Assembly: GCF_001713475.1 (NCBI RefSeq)
Contig: NZ_CP016499.1
Span: forward strand, 2,882,501-2,946,500
Direction: 5' to 3'
From: Agrobacterium sp. RAC06
Lineage (GTDB): Bacteria; Pseudomonadota; Alphaproteobacteria; Rhizobiales; Rhizobiaceae
Length of the DNA: 64,000 nucleotides
Under the pieces are notes generated by a model. The model was not told where the DNA came from and did not search any database. It saw only the letters and a list, made by a program, of their open reading frames with translations. Both the position numbers and the translations under genes were made by a program. How positions within the stretch are numbered: position 1 is the first letter of the stretch; the number at the start of each line of letters is the position of its first letter. Below, piece after piece: positions 19,183-26,765 of this stretch.

Positions 19183-19214
19183 CAGAAAAGGCCCGGCAGC
19201 AAAGCTACCGGGCC
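19183..19214 (-). terminator. Rho-independent terminator after pckA
   Basis: Read on the minus strand: an 11-bp stem (one G-U pair) formed by 19204-19214 and 19190-19200 with a 3-base loop, followed by TTTTC. It lies about 26 bases beyond the pckA stop and before arfB, so arfB-alkB probably has its own promoter or relies on read-through. Confidence 0.85.
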
Positions 19215-19240
19215 TCCTTCATCTTCGGGAATTCAGTCGT

Positions 19241-20851
19241 TCATTCCGCCGCGAGGCGAATGCCCGGGGCCGCATCACGAACCTTGCCGTCGACATGAGC
19301 TTCGAACTTGGCGAAGTTGTCGATGAACATGCCGACCAGCTTCTTGGCCTGCGCGTCGTAGGCCGCACCATCGGCCCAAGTCGAACGCGGGTCGAGGATC
19401 TTGGTATCGACGCCATCAACGGCGACCGGAACCGCGAAACCGAAGTTCGCATCTGTGCGCATCTCGACCTTCTTCAATTCGCCGGTTAGTGCAGCGGTCA
19501 GCAGCGCGCGCGTCGCCTTGATCGGCATGCGATTACCGATCCCGTAGGCACCTCCGGTCCAGCCGGTGTTGACCAGCCAGCAATCGACTTGATGACGGGC
19601 GATCAGATCACGCAGCAGGTTGCCATATTCGGTCGGATGGCGCGGCATGAAGGGTGCGCCAAAGCATGTCGAGAAGGTCGCTTCCGGTTCGGTCACGCCC
19701 TTTTCAGTGCCGGCTACCTTTGCAGTATAGCCGGACAGGAAGTGGTACATGGCCTGTTCCGGCGTGAGCTTCGCGATCGGCGGCAACACGCCGAAGGCAT
19801 CCGCCGTCAGCATGATGATCGTCTTCGGATGCGGCGCGATTCCGGTTTCCGACGCATTCGGGATGAAATGCAGCGGATAGGCGCAACGGGTGTTTTCCGT
19901 GAGCGAACCATCGTTGAAGTCGGGCACGCGGTTCTCGTCGAGAATAACGTTTTCCAGCACCGTGCCGAAACGCTTGGTCGTTGCGAAGATCTCCGGCTCG
20001 GCTTCGGCCGAGAGACGGATGGTCTTGGCGTAGCAGCCACCTTCGAAGTTGAAGATGCCGTTTTCGCCCCAGCCATGCTCATCGTCACCGACCAGTGTGC
20101 GCTTTGGATCGGCCGAGAGCGTCGTCTTGCCGGTACCGGACAGGCCGAAAAACACAGCCGCATCGCCATCGGGACCGACATTGGCCGAGCAATGCATCGG
20201 CATGACGCCCTTCGACGGCAGCAGGTAGTTCAGCACCGTGAAGACCGACTTCTTCATCTCGCCGGCGTAGGACGTGCCGCCGATGAGGACGATGCCATTG
20301 GTCAGGTCGCAGGCAATGACGGTTTCGGTGCGGCAGCCATGGCGGGCCGGATCGGCGCGGAAGCTCGGCAGATCGATGATGGTCAGCTTCGCCAGGAAAC
20401 CTTCCAAGGCGTCACGCTCGGGACGAATCAGCAGATTGCGGATGAAGAGCGAGTGCCAGGCGAATTCGGTCACTACCCGCGTTGGCAAGGCGTTATCCGC
20501 GTCGGCGCCGCCGATCAGGTCCTGAACGAAAAGATCGCGGCCTTCCGCATGGGCCAGCATGTCCTGATGCAACACGGCGAAATGTTCCGGCGACATCGGC
20601 TTGTTGTTGTCCCACCAGATCTGGCCGTCGGTATTGCCGTCGCGGACGACGAACTTGTCCTTGGCAGAACGGCCGGTGTGCTGACCGGTCAGCGCACGAA
20701 GTGCACCATCTGCTGTCAGCTCCGCCTCGCCGCGACGGATCGCCTCTTCATAAAGAGCCGCTTCCAGGAAGTTGTAGCGAACGCTGGCAGCCTTCCCCAA
20801 GCCGATTTCCGAGATCCCCGCAGCCGGGTTCCTCACGCCGAATTCCTCCAT
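19241..20851 (-). CDS. pckA: Phosphoenolpyruvate carboxykinase (ATP)
   Basis: Key gluconeogenic enzyme converting oxaloacetate to PEP, needed in rhizobia for growth on dicarboxylates. The 536 residues match the family. Visible signatures are [11 protein letters not shown], the PEPCK-specific kinase P-loop [16 protein letters not shown], the upstream [17 protein letters not shown], and [21 protein letters not shown]. Start ATG 20851 ([12 protein letters not shown]) has GAGGAAA eight bases upstream. It is divergent from chvI across a 322-base, partly very AT-rich intergenic region, so the two promoters lie close together. Confidence 0.98.
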   Translation of the reverse strand: MEEFGVRNPAAGISEIGLGKAASVRYNFLEAALYEEAIRRGEAELTADGALRALTGQHTGRSAKDKFVVRDGNTDGQIWWDNNKPMSPEHFAVLHQDMLAHAEGRDLFVQDLIGGADADNALPTRVVTEFAWHSLFIRNLLIRPERDALEGFLAKLTIIDLPSFRADPARHGCRTETVIACDLTNGIVLIGGTSYAGEMKKSVFTVLNYLLPSKGVMPMHCSANVGPDGDAAVFFGLSGTGKTTLSADPKRTLVGDDEHGWGENGIFNFEGGCYAKTIRLSAEAEPEIFATTKRFGTVLENVILDENRVPDFNDGSLTENTRCAYPLHFIPNASETGIAPHPKTIIMLTADAFGVLPPIAKLTPEQAMYHFLSGYTAKVAGTEKGVTEPEATFSTCFGAPFMPRHPTEYGNLLRDLIARHQVDCWLVNTGWTGGAYGIGNRMPIKATRALLTAALTGELKKVEMRTDANFGFAVPVAVDGVDTKILDPRSTWADGAAYDAQAKKLVGMFIDNFAKFEAHVDGKVRDAAPGIRLAAE

Positions 20852-21173
20852 GGTCCGCTTTCCTCTCACATGGGCCAGAACTTTGAATGAGCGAAACCTA
20901 AACGGCAGAGCAGTGAAATGCAAGGCAGCAGGGCAAAAAATATAATGATATCAATTATTTAATCGATTTAAAACGAAAAACACTCTTTTTAAATCGTTTA
21001 GTTCCGCTTCCATTCCGCCATCATCGGGGGCCGCGATGGACGGAAAACGGCGGACGAAACGAAATCCGCTGTCCCTGCCCCTTCCCCTCTGCCACAATTT
21101 GTTCCACCTTTATCCCCATATCGCACTGCCATGGAACCAGAGCTGGGCTGGACAGACCAGGAGCAGCGCAACG
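20852..21173. promoter_or_regulatory. Divergent pckA-chvI intergenic region with AT-rich island and inverted repeat
   Basis: No gene is seen here. Bases about 20936-21003 are conspicuously A/T-rich in a GC-rich surrounding. Within it, CGATTTAAA (20964-20972) is mirrored by TTTAAATCG (20988-20996), spaced 15 bases apart. This is the likely location of the promoter for pckA and possibly for chvI, and the repeat could be a regulator site. Which protein binds is not determinable from sequence alone; ChvI itself or a LacI-type carbon regulator such as PckR are candidates. Confidence 0.5.
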
Positions 21174-21917
21174 ATGACGGAGACGTACCCTATGCAGACG
21201 ATCGCCCTCGTGGATGACGACCGCAATATTCTGACTTCGGTTTCCATCGCACTCGAAGCGGAAGGTTATAAGGTCGAAACCTACACCGATGGCGCCTCGG
21301 CTCTTGACGGTCTTCTGGCCCGACCGCCACAGCTCGCCATCTTCGACATCAAGATGCCGCGCATGGATGGCATGGAGCTGCTGCGTCGCCTGCGCCAGAA
21401 GTCCGATATCCCGGTGATCTTCCTGACCTCGAAGGACGAGGAAATCGACGAGCTCTTCGGCTTGAAGATGGGCGCTGATGATTTCATCACCAAGCCCTTC
21501 TCGCAGCGCCTGCTGGTGGAGCGCGTGAAAGCGATCCTGCGACGGTCTGCAAGCCGCGAGAGCTTTGCTGCGGGTAACGGCCCTGCAAAGGGAAGCCCCG
21601 AGCAACAGGCCCGCACGCTGGAGCGCGGACAGCTGGTGATGGACCAGGAACGCCATACCTGCACCTGGAAGGGTGATCCGGTGACGCTGACCGTGACCGA
21701 ATTCCTCATCCTGCAGTCGCTAGCGCAGCGCCCCGGCGTGGTCAAGAGCCGTGACGCCTTGATGGACGCGGCCTATGACGAGCAGGTCTATGTTGACGAC
21801 CGCACGATCGACAGCCACATCAAGCGGCTGCGCAAGAAGTTCAAGATGGTCGATACCGACTTCGACATGATTGAAACGCTGTACGGTGTCGGCTACCGCT
21901 TCCGCGAAGCAGCGTAA
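21174..21917 (+). CDS. chvI: Response regulator ChvI (OmpR/PhoB family)
   Basis: DNA-binding output of the ChvG/ChvI acid and envelope-stress system, essential or near-essential in rhizobia and controlling succinoglycan, motility and virulence genes. The receiver domain has LVDDDRN, phospho-acceptor Asp58 ([10 protein letters not shown]) and the Lys in ITKPFS. The winged-helix domain ends with [16 protein letters not shown] and [10 protein letters not shown]. Two starts are plausible: ATG 21174 (AGGAG nine bases upstream, 247 residues) and ATG 21192 (GGAGA eight bases upstream), the latter giving the N terminus [10 protein letters not shown] usually seen in Sinorhizobium. chvG follows after 52 bases. 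Confidence 0.95.
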   Translation: MTETYPMQTIALVDDDRNILTSVSIALEAEGYKVETYTDGASALDGLLARPPQLAIFDIKMPRMDGMELLRRLRQKSDIPVIFLTSKDEEIDELFGLKMGADDFITKPFSQRLLVERVKAILRRSASRESFAAGNGPAKGSPEQQARTLERGQLVMDQERHTCTWKGDPVTLTVTEFLILQSLAQRPGVVKSRDALMDAAYDEQVYVDDRTIDSHIKRLRKKFKMVDTDFDMIETLYGVGYRFREAA

Positions 21918-21969
21918 GATCCCGCCGTAGCAGCCTTGAAGGCTGACAGGACGGGCGAAAGGCAAAGGT

Positions 21970-23751
21970 TTGACCCAGCAGGTTGACGAGGGACATCTGG
22001 AGGAGACGGATTCCGGCTCCGAGCAGCGTCGGCTGTTCAGCCATCCCTTCACGCTCATCCGCCGGATCTTCGGCCACGCGCTGTTTTCCAGCCTGACGCG
22101 CCGGATCGTCTTCTTCAATCTCGCCGCACTCATCGTGCTCGTCGGCGGCATCATGTATCTCAATCAGTTCCGCGAGGGACTGATCGATGCACGCGTCGAG
22201 AGCCTTCTGACGCAGGGCGAGATCATCGCGGCGGCCGTATCGGCATCTGCCTCTGTCGATACGAACTCGATCACGATCGATCCGGAGAAACTGCTCGAAC
22301 TGCAGGCCGGACAGAGCATCACGCCGGTTCCGAACGACGAAGATCTCGAGTTTCCGATCAATCCGGAACGCGTGGCACCGGTTCTTCGGCGCTTGATCTC
22401 CCCGACGCGCATCCGCGCCCGCCTCTTCGACGCCGATGCCAACCTGCTGCTTGATTCGCGGCATCTCTATTCGCGCGGCCAGGTTCTGCGCTTCGACCTG
22501 CCGCCGGTCGACAATGATTCCACCAGCTTTACCGACTGGATCACTCGCCTCTTCAACACGATCCTGCAGCCCGGCAATCTGCCGGTCTATCGGGAAGCGC
22601 CTGGCGGTGACGGCTCGATCTATCCGGAGGTCATGAACGCGCTGACCGGGGTTCGCGGTGCGGTCGTCCGCGTGACCGACCAGGGGGAGCTCATCGTGTC
22701 TGTCGCAGTACCGGTACAGCGCTCCCGTGCCGTACTTGGTGTGCTGCTGCTTTCGACCCAGGCAGGCGACATCGACAAGATCGTCCATGCTGAACGCCTC
22801 GCGATCCTGCGGGTGTTCGGGGTTGCGACCCTCGTCAATATCGTTGTGTCGCTGCTCTTGTCCTCGACCATCGCCAATCCGCTGCGCCGCCTCTCGGCAG
22901 CCGCCATCCGTGTTCGCCGTGGCGCAAAGGAGCGTGAGGAAATCCCCGACTTCTCCATCCGACAGGACGAGATCGGCAACCTTTCCATCGCGCTTCGCGA
23001 AATGACGACAGCGCTCTACGATCGCATTGATGCGATCGAGAGTTTCGCTGCCGACGTCAGCCACGAGCTCAAGAACCCGCTGACCTCGCTGCGTTCGGCC
23101 GTCGAAACCCTGCCGCTCGCCAAGACAGACCAGTCCCGGCAGCGGCTTATGGATATCATCCAGCACGATGTCCGCCGTCTCGACCGTCTGATCAGCGACA
23201 TCTCCGACGCCTCACGCCTCGACGCGGAACTGGCGCGCTCGGACGCAAAGCCTGTCGATCTCGGGGTGCTCGTTTCCAGCCTCGTCGACATCTCCAGGGA
23301 AATCCGCAGCGGCAAGAAGGCCGTTCAGATCGACTACGTGATCGATCAGAAACCCGGATCGAACCAGCATTTCGTCGTCCACGGGCACGACCTGCGTCTC
23401 GGACAAATCGTCACCAACCTGATCGAGAATGCACGGTCCTTCGTGCCAGAAGACAGCGGCCGGATCCTCGTCAAGCTGTCGCGCAATCGCACGCGGTGCC
23501 AGATCCAGGTGGAGGACAACGGGCCCGGCATTCAGGCCGAGGACATCGACCGCATCTTCGAACGTTTCTATACCGACCGACCAGAGGGCGAGAGCTTCGG
23601 CCAGAATTCCGGTCTCGGACTTTCGATCAGCCGACAGATCGCCGAGGCCCATGGCGGCACCCTGCGGGCCGAAAACGTCGTGGACCCGGCATCGGGCCGC
23701 ATCACCGGCGCCCGCTTCGTCCTGTCCCTGCCCGTAGAAACTGCGGCATGA
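21970..23751 (+). CDS. chvG: Sensor histidine kinase ChvG (ExoS)
   Basis: Inner-membrane kinase partner of ChvI. Layout of the 593-residue protein: cytoplasmic N-tail, transmembrane segment at about 48-65 (FFNLAALIVLVGGIMYL), a large periplasmic sensing domain, second transmembrane segment LRVFGVATLVNIVVSLLLS, HAMP (NPLRRLSAAAIRVRRGAKER), H-box FAADVSHELKNPLTSLRS with His365, and ATPase motifs NLIENARSFV, DNGPGI and SGLGLSISRQIAEAHGG. The start is TTG 21970, supported by AAAGG six bases upstream and by the conserved MTQQVD beginning. The stop overlaps hprK by four bases, coupling stress signalling to the PTS genes. Confidence 0.95.
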   Translation: MTQQVDEGHLEETDSGSEQRRLFSHPFTLIRRIFGHALFSSLTRRIVFFNLAALIVLVGGIMYLNQFREGLIDARVESLLTQGEIIAAAVSASASVDTNSITIDPEKLLELQAGQSITPVPNDEDLEFPINPERVAPVLRRLISPTRIRARLFDADANLLLDSRHLYSRGQVLRFDLPPVDNDSTSFTDWITRLFNTILQPGNLPVYREAPGGDGSIYPEVMNALTGVRGAVVRVTDQGELIVSVAVPVQRSRAVLGVLLLSTQAGDIDKIVHAERLAILRVFGVATLVNIVVSLLLSSTIANPLRRLSAAAIRVRRGAKEREEIPDFSIRQDEIGNLSIALREMTTALYDRIDAIESFAADVSHELKNPLTSLRSAVETLPLAKTDQSRQRLMDIIQHDVRRLDRLISDISDASRLDAELARSDAKPVDLGVLVSSLVDISREIRSGKKAVQIDYVIDQKPGSNQHFVVHGHDLRLGQIVTNLIENARSFVPEDSGRILVKLSRNRTRCQIQVEDNGPGIQAEDIDRIFERFYTDRPEGESFGQNSGLGLSISRQIAEAHGGTLRAENVVDPASGRITGARFVLSLPVETAA

Positions 23752-24218
23752 CGGGCGAGACCCACAACATCCACGCGACGGCGATCAGCGTCGATGGTCT
23801 CGGCTTGGCATTTGTCGGGCCATCGGGCAGCGGCAAGTCGAGCCTTGCTTTCGATTGCCTCGCAGAAGCCAGGCTCGCCAATATCCCGGCTGCGCTAATC
23901 TCGGATGACCGTGTCATCATATCGCTGGAGAACGGCCAGGTCTTTGCCTCCTGCCCCGAACCGATCCGCGGTCTGATCGAACTCCGATACAGCGGTATCG
24001 TCTCCGTCGATCATGTGGACCGCGCCGAACTGAGCTATATTGTGCTGCCGGTCGGCGCGGATGAAAGACATCGGTTGCCGCCGGACGACGAGCAAGCCGA
24101 GCTTATCGCGGGACTTAGCCTTCCGGTCGTCAGGGTGCCGATGTGGAGCCGTTTTCCACTCAGCCTGATCTTGGCGCGTATTCGAAGCCTTGCAGCGAAC
24201 CGGCAATTTACACGCTGA
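23748..24218 (+). CDS. hprK: HPr kinase/phosphorylase, short alphaproteobacterial form
   Basis: Phosphorylates HPr on its regulatory serine. At 156 residues it is only about half the length of Firmicutes HprK: the N-terminal domain is missing and only the P-loop kinase core remains, as is usual in rhizobia. Walker A is GPSGSGKSS at 24-32; ISDDRV follows as the next active-site block, and IRGLIELRYSGIV corresponds to the signature loop. It overlaps chvG by ATGA and sits upstream of the EIIA and HPr genes, its probable partner and substrate. Confidence 0.93.
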   Translation: MTGETHNIHATAISVDGLGLAFVGPSGSGKSSLAFDCLAEARLANIPAALISDDRVIISLENGQVFASCPEPIRGLIELRYSGIVSVDHVDRAELSYIVLPVGADERHRLPPDDEQAELIAGLSLPVVRVPMWSRFPLSLILARIRSLAANRQFTR

Positions 24219-24323
24219 TTTGGCTTGCACTTCCCGCTTTGATCGACAAGATGGCGTCCTACTGATGGACGAAACGCCAATCTTGAGCTATTTGGCGAGA
24301 GTTGCGCTAAGGGGCAGTAGAGA

Positions 24324-24725
24324 ATGATCGGACTTGTGCTTGTCACGCATGGCAAGCTGGCTGAAGAGTTTCACCACGCGGTGGAGCACGTCGTAGGCCC
24401 ACAAAAATGCATCGAGACCGTCTCGATCGGCCCCGAAGATGACATGGATCAGCGTCGTCAGGACATTCTTGATGCCGTGTCACGTGCCGATGATGGCCAT
24501 GGCGTAATCATCCTCACCGACATGTTCGGTGGTACGCCCTCGAACCTCGCGATCTCCGTGATGAACACCGGCCGGATCGAAGTGATCGCCGGGGTCAATC
24601 TGCCGATGCTGATCAAGCTTGCCGGCGTTCGCGGCGACAACGACATGGATCGCGCCCTCGTCGAGGCCTCCGAGGCTGGGCGCAAGTACATCAATGTTGC
24701 AAGCCGCGTATTGAGTGGCAAATGA
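24324..24725 (+). CDS. PTS system mannose-family EIIA component
   Basis: A 133-residue EIIA-Man domain with the phospho-acceptor His9 in VLVTHGKLAEEF and the core TDMFGGTPSNLAI. No EIIB/EIIC transport subunit lies nearby, so in rhizobia this protein is thought to act in regulation rather than sugar uptake, together with HPr, HprK and the nitrogen PTS. The stop overlaps the HPr start by four bases (ATGA). Confidence 0.94.
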   Translation: MIGLVLVTHGKLAEEFHHAVEHVVGPQKCIETVSIGPEDDMDQRRQDILDAVSRADDGHGVIILTDMFGGTPSNLAISVMNTGRIEVIAGVNLPMLIKLAGVRGDNDMDRALVEASEAGRKYINVASRVLSGK

Positions 24726-25009
24726 CTGCGATGGCCGACCCGATCTCCCGCGATCTTTTGATCATCAACAAGCGTGGCCTGCATGCGCGCGCCTCCGCCA
24801 AATTCGTACAGACCGTCAGCGGCTTCGATGCGAGCGTCAGCGTCTCCAAGGATGGAACGACTGTCGGCGGCACCTCGATCATGGGTTTGATGATGCTGGC
24901 GGCAAGCCCGGGGTGCTCGATCTGCGTCTCGGCTTCGGGCAGTCAGGCCGAGGACGTCATGAACGCACTTGCCGCCCTGGTCGCGGACCGCTTTGGTGAA
25001 GAGATGTAA
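24722..25009 (+). CDS. ptsH: Phosphocarrier protein HPr (NPr-like)
   Basis: A 95-residue HPr. The catalytic His21 is in NKRGLHARASAKFV, and the regulatory Ser52 targeted by HprK is in GGTSIMGLMMLAAS. Both phosphorylation sites being intact fits co-occurrence with hprK in the same operon. It probably receives phosphate from EI-Ntr (PtsP, not in the window) and passes it to the EIIA proteins. Confidence 0.94.
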   Translation: MTAMADPISRDLLIINKRGLHARASAKFVQTVSGFDASVSVSKDGTTVGGTSIMGLMMLAASPGCSICVSASGSQAEDVMNALAALVADRFGEEM

Positions 25010-25025
25010 AGCATCGCGACATAAA

Positions 25026-25047
25026 GACATAAAGACTTCTTTATGTC
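25026..25047. promoter_or_regulatory. Candidate operator: 22-bp palindrome upstream of ahcY
   Basis: Half-sites GACATAAAGA (25026-25035) and TCTTTATGTC (25038-25047) are perfect mirror images around a central CT. A further partial copy, GACATAAAGA, overlaps directly upstream (from 25019), making a direct repeat. ATAAAGA/TCTTTAT palindromes are, from memory, the predicted sites of an ArsR-type SAM/SAH-responsive repressor of methionine-cycle genes in Alphaproteobacteria. Its position 120 bases before ahcY fits. It could instead be an RNA hairpin, but no T-tract follows. Confidence 0.5.
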
Positions 25048-25169
25048 AGATTGCGTTTGATGCGGTTCCCTGCTAGAAGACGACCAGCCCTGCAGCCAGA
25101 TCTGCGGGAGAGCCAGTTAATCCATCCGCCATGAGATGCGGATCGGGTCGGATCCAGCCGGAGAATCCC

Positions 25170-26567
25170 ATGAGCAAACATGACTATGTGATCGCTGATA
25201 TCGGTCTTGCCGATTTCGGCCGCAAGGAAATCAGCATCGCTGAAACCGAAATGCCGGGCCTGATGGCCTGCCGCGAAGAATTCGGCGCGAGCCAGCCGCT
25301 GAAGGGTGCACGGATCACCGGTTCGCTGCATATGACGATCCAGACCGCTGTTCTGATCGAAACGCTCGTCGCGCTCGGTGCCGATGTCCGCTGGGCATCC
25401 TGCAACATCTTCTCGACCCAGGACCACGCCGCTGCAGCGATCGCCGCTGCCGGCATCCCGGTCTTTGCGATCAAGGGCGAGTCGCTCACCGATTACTGGG
25501 AATACACCGACAAGATCTTCCAGTGGACCGACGGCGGCTTCTCCAACATGATCCTCGATGATGGCGGCGATGCCACCATGTACATCCTGCTCGGCGCCCG
25601 CGCAGAAGCCGGCGAGGACGTTCTTTCCAATCCGCAGTCGGAAGAAGAAGAAATCCTGGTTGCGCAGATCAAGAAGCGTCTCGCCGCTTCGCCTGGCTGG
25701 TTCACCAAGCAGCGCGATGCGATCAAGGGTGTCACCGAAGAAACCACCACCGGCGTGCATCGCCTTTATGAACTCGCCAAGAAGGGCCTCCTCCCCTTCC
25801 CGGCCATCAACGTCAACGACTCGGTCACCAAGTCGAAGTTCGACAACAAGTATGGCTGCAAGGAATCGCTGGTCGACGGCATTCGCCGCGGTACCGACGT
25901 GATGATGGCCGGCAAGGTCGCTGTCGTCTGCGGTTACGGCGACGTCGGCAAGGGTTCGGCCGCCTCGCTGCGCGGCGCCGGCGCCCGCGTCAAGGTGACG
26001 GAAGTCGATCCGATCTGCGCCCTGCAGGCCGCCATGGACGGCTTTGAAGTGGTCACGCTGGAAGACGTGGTCTCCTCGGCCGACATCTTCATCACCACGA
26101 CCGGCAACAAGGACGTCATCCGCATCGAGCATATGCGCGAGATGAAGGACATGGCGATCGTCGGCAATATCGGCCACTTCGACAACGAAATTCAGGTCGC
26201 TTCTCTGAAGAACCTGCGTTGGACGAACATCAAGCCGCAGGTCGACATGATCGAGTTCCCGAAGGGCAACCGCATGATCCTGCTGTCTGAGGGTCGTCTC
26301 TTGAACCTCGGAAATGCAACGGGTCACCCGTCCTTCGTGATGTCTGCGTCGTTCACCAACCAGGTTCTCGGCCAGATCGAACTCTTCGCCAAGACCGACG
26401 AGTACAAGCCGGGCGTCTACGTCCTGCCGAAGCACCTCGACGAAAAGGTCGCTCGCCTGCACCTCGAAAAGCTCGGCGTGAAGCTGACGACGCTCTCGGA
26501 CGAACAGGCCGCCTATATCGGAGTCACGGCGCAGGGTCCGTTCAAGGCAGAGCACTACCGCTATTAA
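25170..26567 (+). CDS. ahcY: Adenosylhomocysteinase (SAH hydrolase)
   Basis: Splits S-adenosylhomocysteine to homocysteine and adenosine, closing the methyl cycle. The 465-residue protein has the NAD-binding Rossmann motif [18 protein letters not shown], substrate and catalytic blocks [14 protein letters not shown] and [17 protein letters not shown], the NIGHFDNEI stretch, and the canonical C terminus KAEHYRY. Start ATG 25170 ([17 protein letters not shown]). An upstream palindrome at 25026-25047 may regulate it, and a strong terminator follows. Confidence 0.98.
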   Translation: MSKHDYVIADIGLADFGRKEISIAETEMPGLMACREEFGASQPLKGARITGSLHMTIQTAVLIETLVALGADVRWASCNIFSTQDHAAAAIAAAGIPVFAIKGESLTDYWEYTDKIFQWTDGGFSNMILDDGGDATMYILLGARAEAGEDVLSNPQSEEEEILVAQIKKRLAASPGWFTKQRDAIKGVTEETTTGVHRLYELAKKGLLPFPAINVNDSVTKSKFDNKYGCKESLVDGIRRGTDVMMAGKVAVVCGYGDVGKGSAASLRGAGARVKVTEVDPICALQAAMDGFEVVTLEDVVSSADIFITTTGNKDVIRIEHMREMKDMAIVGNIGHFDNEIQVASLKNLRWTNIKPQVDMIEFPKGNRMILLSEGRLLNLGNATGHPSFVMSASFTNQVLGQIELFAKTDEYKPGVYVLPKHLDEKVARLHLEKLGVKLTTLSDEQAAYIGVTAQGPFKAEHYRY

Positions 26568-26597
26568 AATATAGCTGGATAATATCTACATCTAGTG

Positions 26598-26632
26598 GGC
26601 GGCGCCTTGACAAAGGCGCCGCCTTCTTTTTT
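26598..26632 (+). terminator. Rho-independent terminator after ahcY
   Basis: Perfect 11-bp GC-rich stem (26598-26608 with 26613-26623), GACA loop, then a T-rich tail TTCTTTTTT. It lies 31 bases after the ahcY stop and isolates ahcY from divL. Confidence 0.94.
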
Positions 26633-26765
26633 AGGGCCCGGCCTTCCCGACCCTTCCCATCAAAGGTATTGTTTTAGAACTTGATTCGTGAACTGCACGA
26701 GCGGTCCGCGGATACGGATGTCTTGTCGACGATGCGGCACATAATAAGACGGAGACAGACCGAGA

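Noticed and set aside
25010..25169. A SAH or SAM-II riboswitch in the ahcY leader.
   Set aside because: The only clear structure is the symmetric palindrome; the characteristic pseudoknot elements of the known classes were not recognisable.
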